Origin: Chitinophaga sp. 180180018-3
Lineage (GTDB): Bacteria; Bacteroidota; Bacteroidia; Chitinophagales; Chitinophagaceae
Assembly (NCBI RefSeq): GCF_037893185.1
Contig: NZ_CP140772.1
Span: forward strand, 4,774,001-4,838,000
Reading direction: 5' to 3'
Length of the DNA stretch: 64,000 nucleotides
In this document: piece by piece, positions 54,966 through 63,666 of the stretch
How the letters are laid out: each line of letters starts with the position of its first letter
How positions within the stretch are numbered: position 1 is the stretch's first letter
The notes under the pieces: generated by a model
What the model was told of the DNA's origin: nothing
The model's database searches: none
The model's input: the letters and a program-made list of their open reading frames with translations, nothing else
Position numbers and translations under genes: made by a program

Positions 54966-55562
54966 TCAACCCTGATCTTCCAGGAACCACAGGATCAGTG
55001 GCAATAAAGCAGTGGCAGGATAGGAATTGGCGAAGTCTTTCAGCCGGCGCATAGCGTCGCTGAGCTGGTTTTTCACTGTTTTGGGTGCGATGGCGTAGAG
55101 GTGGGCTATTTCTTCAATGGACTTGTTTTCGTAGCGGTTCAGGATAAATATCTGTTTCATACGTTCCGGCATGCGATCGAGCTCTCCCATGATGGCGATA
55201 TTAATAGCTTCCAGTTCAGCTTCCATATCACGGGCATTGTATCCGGGGTCGGTACACAGTTCATTTTCAAGATAAGTCTGAAAATGCTGCAAATGTTTTT
55301 CGTTCAGTCCTTTTGAGCGCAGGAAACCGAAGATCCTGTAATAGAGGCAGGTGATCAGGAAAGACCTGGTTTTTGCGCCCTCCAGCTGAAGGAACGGGAA
55401 TTGCTGCCATACATAAGTAAAGGTATCCTGTACAATATCCATGGCGTCCTGGGTATAGCCGATCTTTTTATTGGCAATCCGGTAAAGGGTATCCCAATAA
55501 GCCAGGTAAATCTCCTTAAATAAAATCCCGTTGGCCGTATCGTATTTTGTTGAAGGTTCCAT
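54966..55562 (-). CDS. ECF RNA polymerase sigma factor
   Basis: A 198-residue sigma factor (start MEPSTKYDTANGILFKEIY at 55562). Region 2 has LYRIANKKIGYTQDAMDIVQDTFTYVWQQFPFL. Region 4 has KSIEEIAHLYAIAPKTVKNQLSDAMRRL. A C-terminal hydrophobic tail (SYPATALLPLILWFLEDQG) is common in Bacteroidota FecI-like factors. It is predicted to transcribe the TonB/DUF4397/fasciclin operon once FecR lets go. A consensus -7 box lies at 55578-55585. Confidence 0.92.
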   Translation of the reverse strand: MEPSTKYDTANGILFKEIYLAYWDTLYRIANKKIGYTQDAMDIVQDTFTYVWQQFPFLQLEGAKTRSFLITCLYYRIFGFLRSKGLNEKHLQHFQTYLENELCTDPGYNARDMEAELEAINIAIMGELDRMPERMKQIFILNRYENKSIEEIAHLYAIAPKTVKNQLSDAMRRLKDFANSYPATALLPLILWFLEDQG

Positions 55563-55577
55563 TGGCAGACAGTAGGG

Positions 55578-55585
55578 CAAAAGTA
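55578..55585 (-). promoter_or_regulatory. Candidate -7 box of the sigma/fasciclin operon
   Basis: TACTTTTG on the minus strand, an exact TAnnTTTG match 15 bases before the sigma-factor start, with a very short predicted leader. Confidence 0.5.
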
Positions 55586-55646
55586 AAATAGTTGGGGTTA
55601 GATGGTATGTTAAGAATTCATTAAGAGGTGCCCTATGCCCACCTTT

Positions 55647-58079
55647 TTATTCCGTCTGTAAACTCTTCACCGGATTTGCCAGCGACGCCTTCACTGCCTG
55701 AAAACTCACGGTAAGCAACGCTACCAATACGGCTGCGGATCCCGACAAAAGAAAAATCCAGGTCGATAAATCAGTCCGGTAATTATAATGCTGCAGCCAA
55801 TGGTGCATGAAGTACCAGGCCACCGGGATAGCGATGAACAGGGAGATGAACACCAGCCGTACAAATTCTCCCGACAACATACTCCATATATTCATCACAG
55901 ATGCGCCCAGTACTTTCCGGATACCGATTTCGCGTGTTCGTTGTTCAGCCATATAGGATGCCAGTCCGAACAATCCCAGGCATGAAACAACAATGGCAAG
56001 CGTTGCAAAAAATCCCGCCAGTTTACTGATCCTTTCTTCAGCCAGGAATTTCATATTGTAGTCGTCGTCTGCAAACGTATAGTCAAAGGGAGCGGCAGGA
56101 ATCAGTTTCTTCATGGTGGCTTCAATCTTTGCCAATGCAGGCTTCAATGCCACACCGGGCTTGATTTTAATCAGGATCCAACTGACTCCGCCATTGTGTC
56201 CTTTCTGATAAAATACGATTGGCTTGGCGTTGTCGAACGGCGACTCCATAATCATATCTTTCACAACACCGATAATTTTATAACGGAGCACCTGCGATTT
56301 ATTCGCCCACCAGGTCCAGGTTACATCCGTTCCTACCGGATCTTTCAGCCCCATTACTTTCATTGCCGATTCATTAATAATCATCGCCATTGAATCATTG
56401 GCAAATTCCCGGGAGAAGTCGCGGCCCTGTATGAACTGCCATCCTATTGTTTTACCATATTCCGGCGAAACCGCCAATGTACCAAACTGTTCTTCTTCTG
56501 CCCGGTCATTGCCCGGCCAATGGAAACCGGCGTTACCGGATGCGATTTCCGTTACCTTTCCCATCGACTCTGAAAACCCGGCCACAACGCCGGTTTCCAG
56601 CAGTTCATGTCTGAGAAGGTCATATTTTCCGTAAAAGTCGTCCGACTTCATTTGCACCATCAATAAACCATCCCGTGAATATCCGGCAGCCCGTTCTTTA
56701 GCGTGCATTATTTGCCTCGCCACAATGATGGTACAATTGACCAATGTAATTGACATGGCAAATTGAAATACAACCAGCACCTTACGGGGCATAGCTGATC
56801 CATGCCCTTGCAGGAAAGAGCCCTTCAACACTTTAACAGGATTGAATGAAGAAAGAAATATTGCGGGATAGCTGCCTGCTATAAGTCCGGTAACAATAAT
56901 AAACGCCACGCTAATGCCCCAGAAAGCTGGCTGTTTCCAGGGAATCAGCATTTGTTTTCCTGTCAATTGGTTGAACCAGTCGACCGAAAGAGTAGCCAGC
57001 AACAATGCGAACAGGAATGCCAATGCAGTGATGGAGATTGACTCAGCAAAAAACTGCCAGATCAGTTGCCTTCTTCCGGACCCAACTGCTTTGCGTATTC
57101 CCACTTCGCGGGCTCTTTTACTACTGCGGGCGGTGCTGATATTCATGAAATTGATACAGGCAAGCAGCAGTACAAATACGCCGATCAATGCCACCATCCA
57201 AACCATTTGTGCCGGTTGAGCAGTAGCGCTCTTTCTATCGTGATTATGAAGGTGCCAGTCTTTCATAGGCTCCAGCACTGGTTTAGGCTGATAACTCAGC
57301 AGCTGGCGGTAATTGTCGTCATCTATTTTTCTGATATGTTCAATTTCAACATTTGCTATCTGCTTATCAATAGCCTGAAAGGTACTCCCAGGCTTAATTT
57401 CAGCAAAGAGCTTCAGGAAGTGGTTAGTCCAATCGCTTTGCGCCCATTTTTCAATCCAGTCGTTCTCACTCACCCAGAGCGGGAAAGGTGCGATGAACTT
57501 AGTTTGGGCAAGATCCGTGTTCAGGGGCAGGTCTTCATAAACCCCGGTGACTTTCACGTTTGATTTATTATTGATGAGCAGCATCTGATTCACAGGATCT
57601 GCATTTCCAAACAATGCCCGTGCAGTAGACGCGGCAAGCAGTATTGAGTGCGGATCCTGCAAGCCATTACGGCTTCCGCTGATCATTTTCAGGGAGAACA
57701 TATCCGGAGCCGGATCATCCATGTACTGGCCAACGCTGGATATTCTCTTATCTTTTGCAGCAAGGATACATTCCTGCGCAGAAGATGCCCTGACTAAACG
57801 GGCAAACAGGTCACTATAGTTAGTTTTCAATTCACCGGCAAGTGGATAAGAGAGCGTGGAGCTTATCTGCGGTCCTTCTTTCATGACTCCAGTTAATGAA
57901 ACCTTCGCAATACGGTCGTAGTTCTCATGGTATTTATTAAACGACAGTTCATCATATAACCATAGACCGGTAAGGATGACCACCGCCATTCCCAGGGCAA
58001 GTCCACTGACATTGATAACTGAAGATGTGCTGTTCTTTATGAACATCCTCCATGCAGTCTTGAGATATATTTTGAACAT
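55647..58079 (-). CDS. MacB/FtsX-type ABC transporter permease
   Basis: An 810-residue inner-membrane protein with the same plan as the permease at 368-2746: MFKIYLKTAWRMFIKN and a first helix (SSVINVSGLALGMAVVILTGLW), a periplasmic domain (about 95-255), FtsX helices from about 290 (MVALIGVFVLLLACINFMNI, then KRAREVGIRKAVGSGRRQL), a second periplasmic domain, and a final helix set with EQRTREIGIRKVLGAS. It has no ATPase partner nearby. It probably exports or extracts a lipoprotein, peptide or small molecule with a separately encoded ATPase. It is a single gene 84 bases upstream of the sigma-factor gene but transcribed away from it. Confidence 0.9.
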   Translation of the reverse strand: MFKIYLKTAWRMFIKNSTSSVINVSGLALGMAVVILTGLWLYDELSFNKYHENYDRIAKVSLTGVMKEGPQISSTLSYPLAGELKTNYSDLFARLVRASSAQECILAAKDKRISSVGQYMDDPAPDMFSLKMISGSRNGLQDPHSILLAASTARALFGNADPVNQMLLINNKSNVKVTGVYEDLPLNTDLAQTKFIAPFPLWVSENDWIEKWAQSDWTNHFLKLFAEIKPGSTFQAIDKQIANVEIEHIRKIDDDNYRQLLSYQPKPVLEPMKDWHLHNHDRKSATAQPAQMVWMVALIGVFVLLLACINFMNISTARSSKRAREVGIRKAVGSGRRQLIWQFFAESISITALAFLFALLLATLSVDWFNQLTGKQMLIPWKQPAFWGISVAFIIVTGLIAGSYPAIFLSSFNPVKVLKGSFLQGHGSAMPRKVLVVFQFAMSITLVNCTIIVARQIMHAKERAAGYSRDGLLMVQMKSDDFYGKYDLLRHELLETGVVAGFSESMGKVTEIASGNAGFHWPGNDRAEEEQFGTLAVSPEYGKTIGWQFIQGRDFSREFANDSMAMIINESAMKVMGLKDPVGTDVTWTWWANKSQVLRYKIIGVVKDMIMESPFDNAKPIVFYQKGHNGGVSWILIKIKPGVALKPALAKIEATMKKLIPAAPFDYTFADDDYNMKFLAEERISKLAGFFATLAIVVSCLGLFGLASYMAEQRTREIGIRKVLGASVMNIWSMLSGEFVRLVFISLFIAIPVAWYFMHHWLQHYNYRTDLSTWIFLLSGSAAVLVALLTVSFQAVKASLANPVKSLQTE

Positions 58080-58327
58080 AATAGTATAGATTTACTGGTG
58101 TTAATATTGTGCAGCAACAATGCCAATAGCCAGGTTGGGTATACGATATTGATTATCAGGGTGCTTGATATACCAAGTACCGGCAGGTGTTCGTTTTCGA
58201 AACAGCGCTGTTCATTTCCGGACAACATTGTCATATACGGATTATATTGCTACGTGGGTAATGATTTCATCTAATCACGAAAAAATAGTTAGCTTTAAAC
58301 TACACAACCTAATATAGATACTATTAT
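58080..58327. other. Divergent intergenic region (248 bases)
   Basis: Holds the upstream regions of the permease (minus) and the hydrolase (plus). A near-consensus -7 box TAGCTTTA lies about 35 bases before the hydrolase start. No clear repeat or hairpin is seen. Confidence 0.35.
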
Positions 58328-59209
58328 ATGAAAACAACAACTATATTAATAAGCGTACTGGCTATTTTATCGGCCTGCAATAACGGACGCAGCACAATTT
58401 CTTCAGCCTCCCTGTCAACAGAAAAAATAAAAGTAGCAGACCAGGGAGTAAACATTGTATATGATGATAGCAAGACAGGAGACACCACCTTGTTATTTAT
58501 CCATGGCTGGGGCATTAACAGGGGTTACTGGGCAGATCAGGCGGCTCACTTTAGCGGAAAATACCGCGTAGTGACCCTCGACCTGCCAGGTTTCGGAGAA
58601 TCGGGGAAGAACAGGAAAAGTTGGACGGTGGCAGATTTCGCCCGGGATGTAAATTCCCTGATGGGCGCATTGGCATTGAAGCATGTTATCCTGGTCGGGC
58701 ATTCTATGAGTGGCGCTATTGCGCTGGAAACAGCGTTAACGGATACAGGCCGGGTAATAGCAGTAGTAGGTATCGATAATTTCAAAAACGTGGGAACTGC
58801 GGAAACGGCCCAGGAAGAAAAAGAAAAAGCAGACTTTTATAAAGCCGCGCGGATGGATTATAAAAACACCGTAAATAAATTTGCGGCGATACTTTTCTCA
58901 TCGTCGACCGACAGCCTGGTTCGTCGCAGGGTGATGAACGATATAGACAGTGCTGATCCGACTATTGCGATAGATTGCCTGGAGGGGTCAGATGCGTATT
59001 CGATTGACGCAAAACTTCCGCAGTTAAAGAAGACGCTGTATTTGATTAACAGTGACTATATTCCTACAGATACGAGTGGATTTCTGAAGAATAAGATTGA
59101 TTACAGTTTATTCCGGATGGGTGTTACGGGGCATTATCCTATGATTGAGGATCCTAAGGAGTTTGACCGGTTGTTGCAGCAGGTGATAGATAAGGTGGGG
59201 CGGAGATAG
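58328..59209 (+). CDS. Alpha/beta hydrolase, probable lipoprotein
   Basis: A 293-residue protein with a lipoprotein-like start (MKTTTILISVLAILSAC, lipobox ILSAC). It has the oxyanion-hole strand LLFIHGWGINRGYW, the nucleophile elbow VGHSMSG with its Ser, and a late catalytic His in GVTGHYPMIEDP. DLPGFGESG between strands 4 and 5 is typical of the esterase/haloperoxidase-like group. It probably hydrolyses small esters or amides in the cell envelope; the substrate is unknown. It is a single gene, converging on the antiporter gene with a 19-base gap. Confidence 0.88.
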   Translation: MKTTTILISVLAILSACNNGRSTISSASLSTEKIKVADQGVNIVYDDSKTGDTTLLFIHGWGINRGYWADQAAHFSGKYRVVTLDLPGFGESGKNRKSWTVADFARDVNSLMGALALKHVILVGHSMSGAIALETALTDTGRVIAVVGIDNFKNVGTAETAQEEKEKADFYKAARMDYKNTVNKFAAILFSSSTDSLVRRRVMNDIDSADPTIAIDCLEGSDAYSIDAKLPQLKKTLYLINSDYIPTDTSGFLKNKIDYSLFRMGVTGHYPMIEDPKEFDRLLQQVIDKVGRR

Positions 59210-59228
59210 GGATGGTAATTCCCATTGC

Positions 59229-60815
59229 CTACAAATATTTAAGCTTCTCCTCCTCAATGTCTATCTGATATAAATATCTCCTGATCACATCTTCATCAAA
59301 TCTCGGGTCCGTCTTATTCTTATTCACCAGCCATTTCCGCTGATGACCCAGGATTTCCTGATACACGCGCTTGCCTGTAGCTGTCATTTCAAGTGTTCCT
59401 TCCTGAGCGCTGATGTCAGTCCACCTTTCGGCCAACCGTTGCAACACTGGGTGGGTGGCCAGCTGATCATGATAATCCGCCTTAAGGCGGCGCAAGGCAT
59501 CTTTGGCTAATTCTTTCCGGATGGCAGTTTCAGCTTCTTCTTCCGGAAGATAATCATCGAAGGAGGGCAGCGTAATCTTTCTGATTAAAAAAGGAAGCGT
59601 GAGCCCCTGTAGCAGTAAGGTAACCAGGATAACAATAAAAGTAATGAACAGGATCAGGTTCCGCTGAGGAAATGGGATAGTACCTGCTTTATCCAGATAA
59701 ACTGGTATCGACAAGGCAGCAGCCAGCGACACCACGCCTCTCATGCCCGTCCATCCCATGATAATGGGTACCTTGTAACCTGGATTTCGTGTATCCGCTA
59801 CCGTGATAAAATTGCGGGCGATCAGGGTAACGATCACTGCGCCATAGGCAGACAAAATCCTCACAATAATCAACACGGCGGTTATCGTTAATCCATATCC
59901 CATTGCCTCGGAAAAGCTTATCCCCTGCTGTTTCAGGCCGGCTGTAATTTCCGGCAGGTCTAAACCAATCATCAGGAAAACGATTCCATTCAATACGAAT
60001 ATCACGCTTTCCCAGAAATTGATGCCCCGTAAACGGGAGGTGCTACTCAGAAAATGATGCCGCCTGTTGGATAACAACAAGCCACCGCTCACTACCGCAA
60101 GTACGCCCGAGCTGTGTACTTCTTCCGCCAAAATATACATCACGTAAGGGGTAATAATCGTCATGATAATGTCCATATTGGCATCCGTAGGCAGGTACCT
60201 GTGTAATTTCATAAATATGATTCCTACCAGGATACCGATGCCAATCCCTCCTATCAGCATCCAGCCAAAACTCAATGCTGCATGGTACCAGATAAATTGC
60301 CCGGTGCCAACGGCTACCATAGCGAAGCGCAATATGATCAACGATGAAGCGTCATTCAGCAGGCTTTCGCCTTCCAGTATCGACGACATTCGTTTGGGTA
60401 CCTTCACAAATTTCAGGATGGCTCCCGCACTCACCGCATCAGGAGGTGATACGATACCACCCAGCACAAATCCCAATGCCAGTGAGAAACCGGGAATGAA
60501 ATAGTTGGCAGCAAATGCCACAGATAATGCGGTCAGAAATACTACCACAAATGCAAAGCTGCCGATGATCCGGCGCCAGCGCCACAATTCCTTCCAGGAT
60601 ATTGCCCATGCCGCTTCATATAACAATGGTGGCAGAAAGATGATGAAAATGAGCTCAGGATCTATATGTAATACGGGAATGCCGGGGATCAGGCTTATCA
60701 GTAAACCGGCCATCACCAGCAATACAGGATAGGCTACCTTTATCCGGTTCGCCAGCATTATCAGCAATATGATTGCCAGTAACAGGGCAAGATAGAAAGG
60801 AAAGTGCTCGAGCAT
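59229..60815 (-). CDS. Na+/H+ antiporter, CPA1 family (NhaP/NHE-like)
   Basis: A 528-residue inner-membrane exchanger. About 12 helices fill residues 1-410. The ion-binding motif is SPPDAVSAGAIL in TM5 (Asp of the PDAV motif) followed by EGESLLNDASSLIILRFA in TM6. GWTGMRGVVSLAAALSIP in TM11 is a CPA1 hallmark. The hydrophilic C-terminal tail (about 415-528) is helical, with LAKDALRRLKADYHDQLATHP, and may regulate activity. It exchanges Na+ or K+ for protons and controls pH or salt balance. Confidence 0.92.
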   Translation of the reverse strand: MLEHFPFYLALLLAIILLIMLANRIKVAYPVLLVMAGLLISLIPGIPVLHIDPELIFIIFLPPLLYEAAWAISWKELWRWRRIIGSFAFVVVFLTALSVAFAANYFIPGFSLALGFVLGGIVSPPDAVSAGAILKFVKVPKRMSSILEGESLLNDASSLIILRFAMVAVGTGQFIWYHAALSFGWMLIGGIGIGILVGIIFMKLHRYLPTDANMDIIMTIITPYVMYILAEEVHSSGVLAVVSGGLLLSNRRHHFLSSTSRLRGINFWESVIFVLNGIVFLMIGLDLPEITAGLKQQGISFSEAMGYGLTITAVLIIVRILSAYGAVIVTLIARNFITVADTRNPGYKVPIIMGWTGMRGVVSLAAALSIPVYLDKAGTIPFPQRNLILFITFIVILVTLLLQGLTLPFLIRKITLPSFDDYLPEEEAETAIRKELAKDALRRLKADYHDQLATHPVLQRLAERWTDISAQEGTLEMTATGKRVYQEILGHQRKWLVNKNKTDPRFDEDVIRRYLYQIDIEEEKLKYL

Positions 60816-60884
60816 CTACATCAGAATTTGGATATAATATACTAACTGTTGGGGGATTAATTGCACAACTGAACTAATTAAAAT

Positions 60885-60915
60885 AGCCTGTATAAACATT
60901 GTGCTTATACAGGCT
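60885..60915 (-). terminator. Intrinsic terminator of the NAD-dependent epimerase-like gene
   Basis: Perfect 11-bp stem AGCCTGTATAA/TTATACAGGCT (60885-60895 with 60905-60915), loop 9, then ATTTTAATT on the minus strand. It is 20 bases beyond the stop at 60936. Confidence 0.8.
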
Positions 60916-60935
60916 TCTTATTATCTGATGGGAAT

Positions 60936-61865
60936 TTATTGTGCCAGCCTCTCCACTGTTTGCTTCACTGCCAGGGCATTCGTCAGCGGTGTATAATTAA
61001 ATCGTTTGTTGAATTTACTGCTGTCGAAATAGTAGTCACGATCATACTGATAAAGCATTTCATAAATCTCTTTCAGGATCTGGTCGGCCGCACCCAATTC
61101 TTTTATAGTGTCGGCGGAGAGTAGCTGGAATTTATCACTCTTCCCCATTTCAGCTGCGAATAAGCGGATCCATTCAGCACCGGTAACCGGCTGAGGATCG
61201 GTTGGCAGGTTCCATATTTGTCCGTATGCATCGTTGGTATTTCCGAGTATAGCCGTTCCTTTTGCCAGTTCCGGCGTATAGCCAACACTGTGAATTACCT
61301 CAGCGTTGCACAACCAGGCAGCTTCTTTATCGTTCAGCAGATTGTCGTAGATGAGATTCATCGTCAGGCTTTTGCCTTTGATATCGCTAAAGAAGTCCGG
61401 GGCACGGGCGATAATCGCTTCCAGGTTCCGGTTCCCGATACTGTCGAGGATAGTCTGATCTACCTGCATTCTTACCTCTCCCTTTTTACTAACCGGACTG
61501 AAGGGCGATTCTTCGGTGATGTGTTTAACATTGTCGCCGCCGATAGCATATACGTTGTCAAAGAAAACCAGTTTGGCGCCATATTCCAGGCAGGCATCTA
61601 TTACATTTCGTATCAGCAAGGGCCATTGTACCTGCCAGATGGCGATGTTGTATTCAAATCCGACGGTGAGGTATACGATGCTGCTACCTTCAATAGCTTT
61701 AAAAACCTGCCAGCGGTCGGACAAATCGGCCTTGAATACTTCATCGGAAGGATTTACTTGCCGGGGATTTCGTCCAACAAGACGAATATCTTTAGTATAA
61801 CCTGATAACTCAGCTGCCAGTTCGATTCCGATTGCGCCTCCTGCTCCTAAAATTGTCTGTTTCAT
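60936..61865 (-). CDS. NAD-dependent epimerase/dehydratase family protein
   Basis: A 309-residue protein with an extended-SDR Rossmann fold. The cofactor loop is ILGAGGAIGIELAAEL (residues about 5-20), an acidic/basic position RLVGRNPRQV selects the cofactor, and KADLSDRWQVFKAIEGSSIVYLTVG completes the nucleotide site. VFFDNVYAIGGDN with a following EVRMQVDQTIL is the active-site area; the standard YxxxK is not clear, so catalysis may be altered or lost. This is the type often annotated as NmrA-like or nucleoside-diphosphate-sugar epimerase. The substrate is unknown. Confidence 0.82.
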   Translation of the reverse strand: MKQTILGAGGAIGIELAAELSGYTKDIRLVGRNPRQVNPSDEVFKADLSDRWQVFKAIEGSSIVYLTVGFEYNIAIWQVQWPLLIRNVIDACLEYGAKLVFFDNVYAIGGDNVKHITEESPFSPVSKKGEVRMQVDQTILDSIGNRNLEAIIARAPDFFSDIKGKSLTMNLIYDNLLNDKEAAWLCNAEVIHSVGYTPELAKGTAILGNTNDAYGQIWNLPTDPQPVTGAEWIRLFAAEMGKSDKFQLLSADTIKELGAADQILKEIYEMLYQYDRDYYFDSSKFNKRFNYTPLTNALAVKQTVERLAQ

Positions 61866-61952
61866 CTTTGTCCTGTTTTAAGTTTATGTCCTGATTATTT
61901 TGGTGATATCAGATTAATACATCGAAGTTAATCAATATTTAAATGCAAAAAA

Positions 61953-61972
61953 GGCCGGACAGGAGCCCGGCC
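61953..61972 (-). terminator. Intrinsic terminator of the SDR gene
   Basis: Stem GGCCGG/CCGGCC (61953-61958 with 61967-61972), loop 8, followed by six T on the minus strand. It also has TTTTATT after it on plus. Confidence 0.8.
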
Positions 61973-62019
61973 CGTTTTATTAAGGAGCAACCTTCATCAT
62001 AGCAACAACATCCTCAATG

Positions 62020-62772
62020 CTATTGTATCAGGTAACCACCGTCGACCGGCAGGTATGCTCCAGTACAGAAACTGGCATCATCGGATGCCAGGAAAAGAAA
62101 TACTTTGGCTATTTCCTCGGGTTTTCCGAGCCTTTTCATGGCGTGTTTTGATTCCATATAGGCTCTGTACTCTGCGCCTGAGGCGGAATTATCCATCAGG
62201 AGCGGCGTTTCGATATACCCCGGGCCGATAGCGTTTACACGAATATTATTGGTTGCATTTTCGAGCGCAGCCACTTTCGTTAAGCCAACAAGACCGTGTT
62301 TGGAAGAGGCGTAAGCGGCAATCCCCTGCTCTCCTACCTGGCTCATAATTGAGCCCATATTAACGATAGCGCCGCCACCCGGTTGTTTGCGCATTTGAGC
62401 AATCTGGTATTTCATACCGTAGAACACGCCACTGAGGTTGATGTTCAGCACCCGCTGCCATTCTTCGATTGTCTTTTCATGCAATAGCGAGGCATCAACA
62501 ACGCCGGCGTTGTTAAGCGCTACGTCGAGAGAACCAAAAACAGCCACTGTTTCAGCAACTGCCCGCTCCACTTCTTCGGGCCTGGATACATCGCATTTCA
62601 CAAACCGGGCATCCGTGCCTTCTTTCAGGATTTCGTTTAAGGCTTCCTGATTTTCTTTAACGTCTGCGACCATTACGCGGGCGCCTTCCCGGGCAATTAA
62701 GATGGCGGCTGCTTTTCCAATGCCAGAGTTTCCGCCGGTAATAAAGGCTACTTTATTTGTAAAACGGTTCAT
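62020..62772 (-). CDS. SDR family oxidoreductase
   Basis: A 250-residue classical short-chain dehydrogenase. The cofactor loop is GGNSGIGKAAA, the structural NNAGV follows, and the catalytic Ser-Tyr-Lys are in MGSIMSQ and YASSKHG. The end, SFCTGAYLPVDGGYL, is the usual glucose-dehydrogenase/FabG-like tail. It is NAD(P)-dependent; the substrate is unknown. The start at 62772 (MNRFTNKVAFITGG) is chosen because the longer frame begins with a TTG at 62796 inside the promoter -7 box. Confidence 0.92.
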   Translation of the reverse strand: MNRFTNKVAFITGGNSGIGKAAAILIAREGARVMVADVKENQEALNEILKEGTDARFVKCDVSRPEEVERAVAETVAVFGSLDVALNNAGVVDASLLHEKTIEEWQRVLNINLSGVFYGMKYQIAQMRKQPGGGAIVNMGSIMSQVGEQGIAAYASSKHGLVGLTKVAALENATNNIRVNAIGPGYIETPLLMDNSASGAEYRAYMESKHAMKRLGKPEEIAKVFLFLASDDASFCTGAYLPVDGGYLIQ

Positions 62773-62793
62773 ATTAGTAATGATGTAGTTTTT

Positions 62794-62801
62794 CAAATTT
62801 A
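62794..62801 (-). promoter_or_regulatory. Candidate -7 box of the SDR gene
   Basis: TAAATTTG on the minus strand matches TAnnTTTG exactly and lies 21 bases upstream of the ATG at 62772. Confidence 0.5.
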
Positions 62802-62908
62802 GGTATTCGTTGGAAGTGGGGTGATAGTGAAAGAGGGGAAATGCTTGTATAAAGGAGTGGGATTAGTTGTAGATTTTATAACTTCTCACGAGAGACAACA
62901 TCCGGATA

Positions 62909-62979
62909 TAAAAAAGGCGGTAAGAATACCGCCCTCCAATATTTTAACCATATTATATGTAAAACCTGATACAAAGATA
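62909..62979 (-). ncRNA. Predicted small RNA gene, array unit 1 (promoter to terminator)
   Basis: Minus-strand -7 box TATCTTTG at 62972-62979, dyad at 62992-63005 over the -33 place, terminator stem 62916-62922 with 62927-62933 and T-run to 62909. Predicted transcript about 58 nt. Prediction from sequence signals only. Confidence 0.55.
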
Positions 62980-63136
62980 TGCCCACGATTTACATCCCGG
63001 AATGTGATTTCGTAAACGCGATGATCGGCTAAAGTAACGCTGAAAAAGCGAGGCTGTTAACCAGCTATTAACAAGTATTTCGTTCAACTCCGGCAATTAT
63101 CCGCATTCTCACAAAAACTCCACTCACATATGGACA

Positions 63137-63208
63137 TAAAAAAAGGCGGTAAGAATACCGCCCTCCAATATTTTAACCATGTTATATGTAAAACCTGATA
63201 CAAAGATA
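63137..63208 (-). ncRNA. Predicted small RNA gene, array unit 2
   Basis: -7 box at 63201-63208, dyad at 63221-63234, terminator stem within 63145-63162 followed by eight A on plus (T-run on minus). Confidence 0.55.
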
Positions 63209-63365
63209 TGCCCCCGATTTACATCCCGGAATGTGATTTCGTAAACGCGACGATTGGCTAAAGTAACGCTGAAAAAGCGAGGCTGTTAACCAGCTATTAA
63301 CAAGTATTTCGTTCAACTCCGGCAATTATCCGCATTCTCACAAAAACTCCACTCACATATGGACA

Positions 63366-63437
63366 TAAAAAAAGGCGGTAAGAATACCGCCCTCCAATAT
63401 TTTAACCATGTTATATGTAAAACCTGATACAAAGATA
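63366..63437 (-). ncRNA. Predicted small RNA gene, array unit 3
   Basis: -7 box at 63430-63437, dyad at 63450-63463, terminator stem within 63374-63391. Same spacing as units 1 and 2. Confidence 0.55.
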
Positions 63438-63594
63438 TGCCCCCGATTTACATCCCGGAATGTGATTTCGTAAACGCGATGATCGGCTAAAGTAACGCTG
63501 AAAAAGCGAGGCTGTTAACCAGCTATTAACAAGTATTTCGTTCAACTCCGGCAATTATCCGCATTCTCACAAAAACTCCACTCACATATGGACA

Positions 63595-63666
63595 TAAAAA
63601 AAGGCGGTAAGAATACCGCCCTCCAATATTTTAACCATATCCTATGAAAAACCTGATACAAAGATA
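63595..63666 (-). ncRNA. Predicted small RNA gene, array unit 4
   Basis: -7 box at 63659-63666, dyad at 63679-63692, terminator stem within 63603-63620. The region upstream of the dyad is more diverged (ORF6N side), and one small deletion changes the 5' part of the transcript. Confidence 0.5.

Noticed and set aside
63100..63560. DnaA-box-like TTATCCGCA in the repeat units, suggesting an origin or titration site
   Set aside because: One mismatch to TTATCCACA, only one per unit in three units, and no dnaA, dnaN or AT-rich unwinding region nearby.
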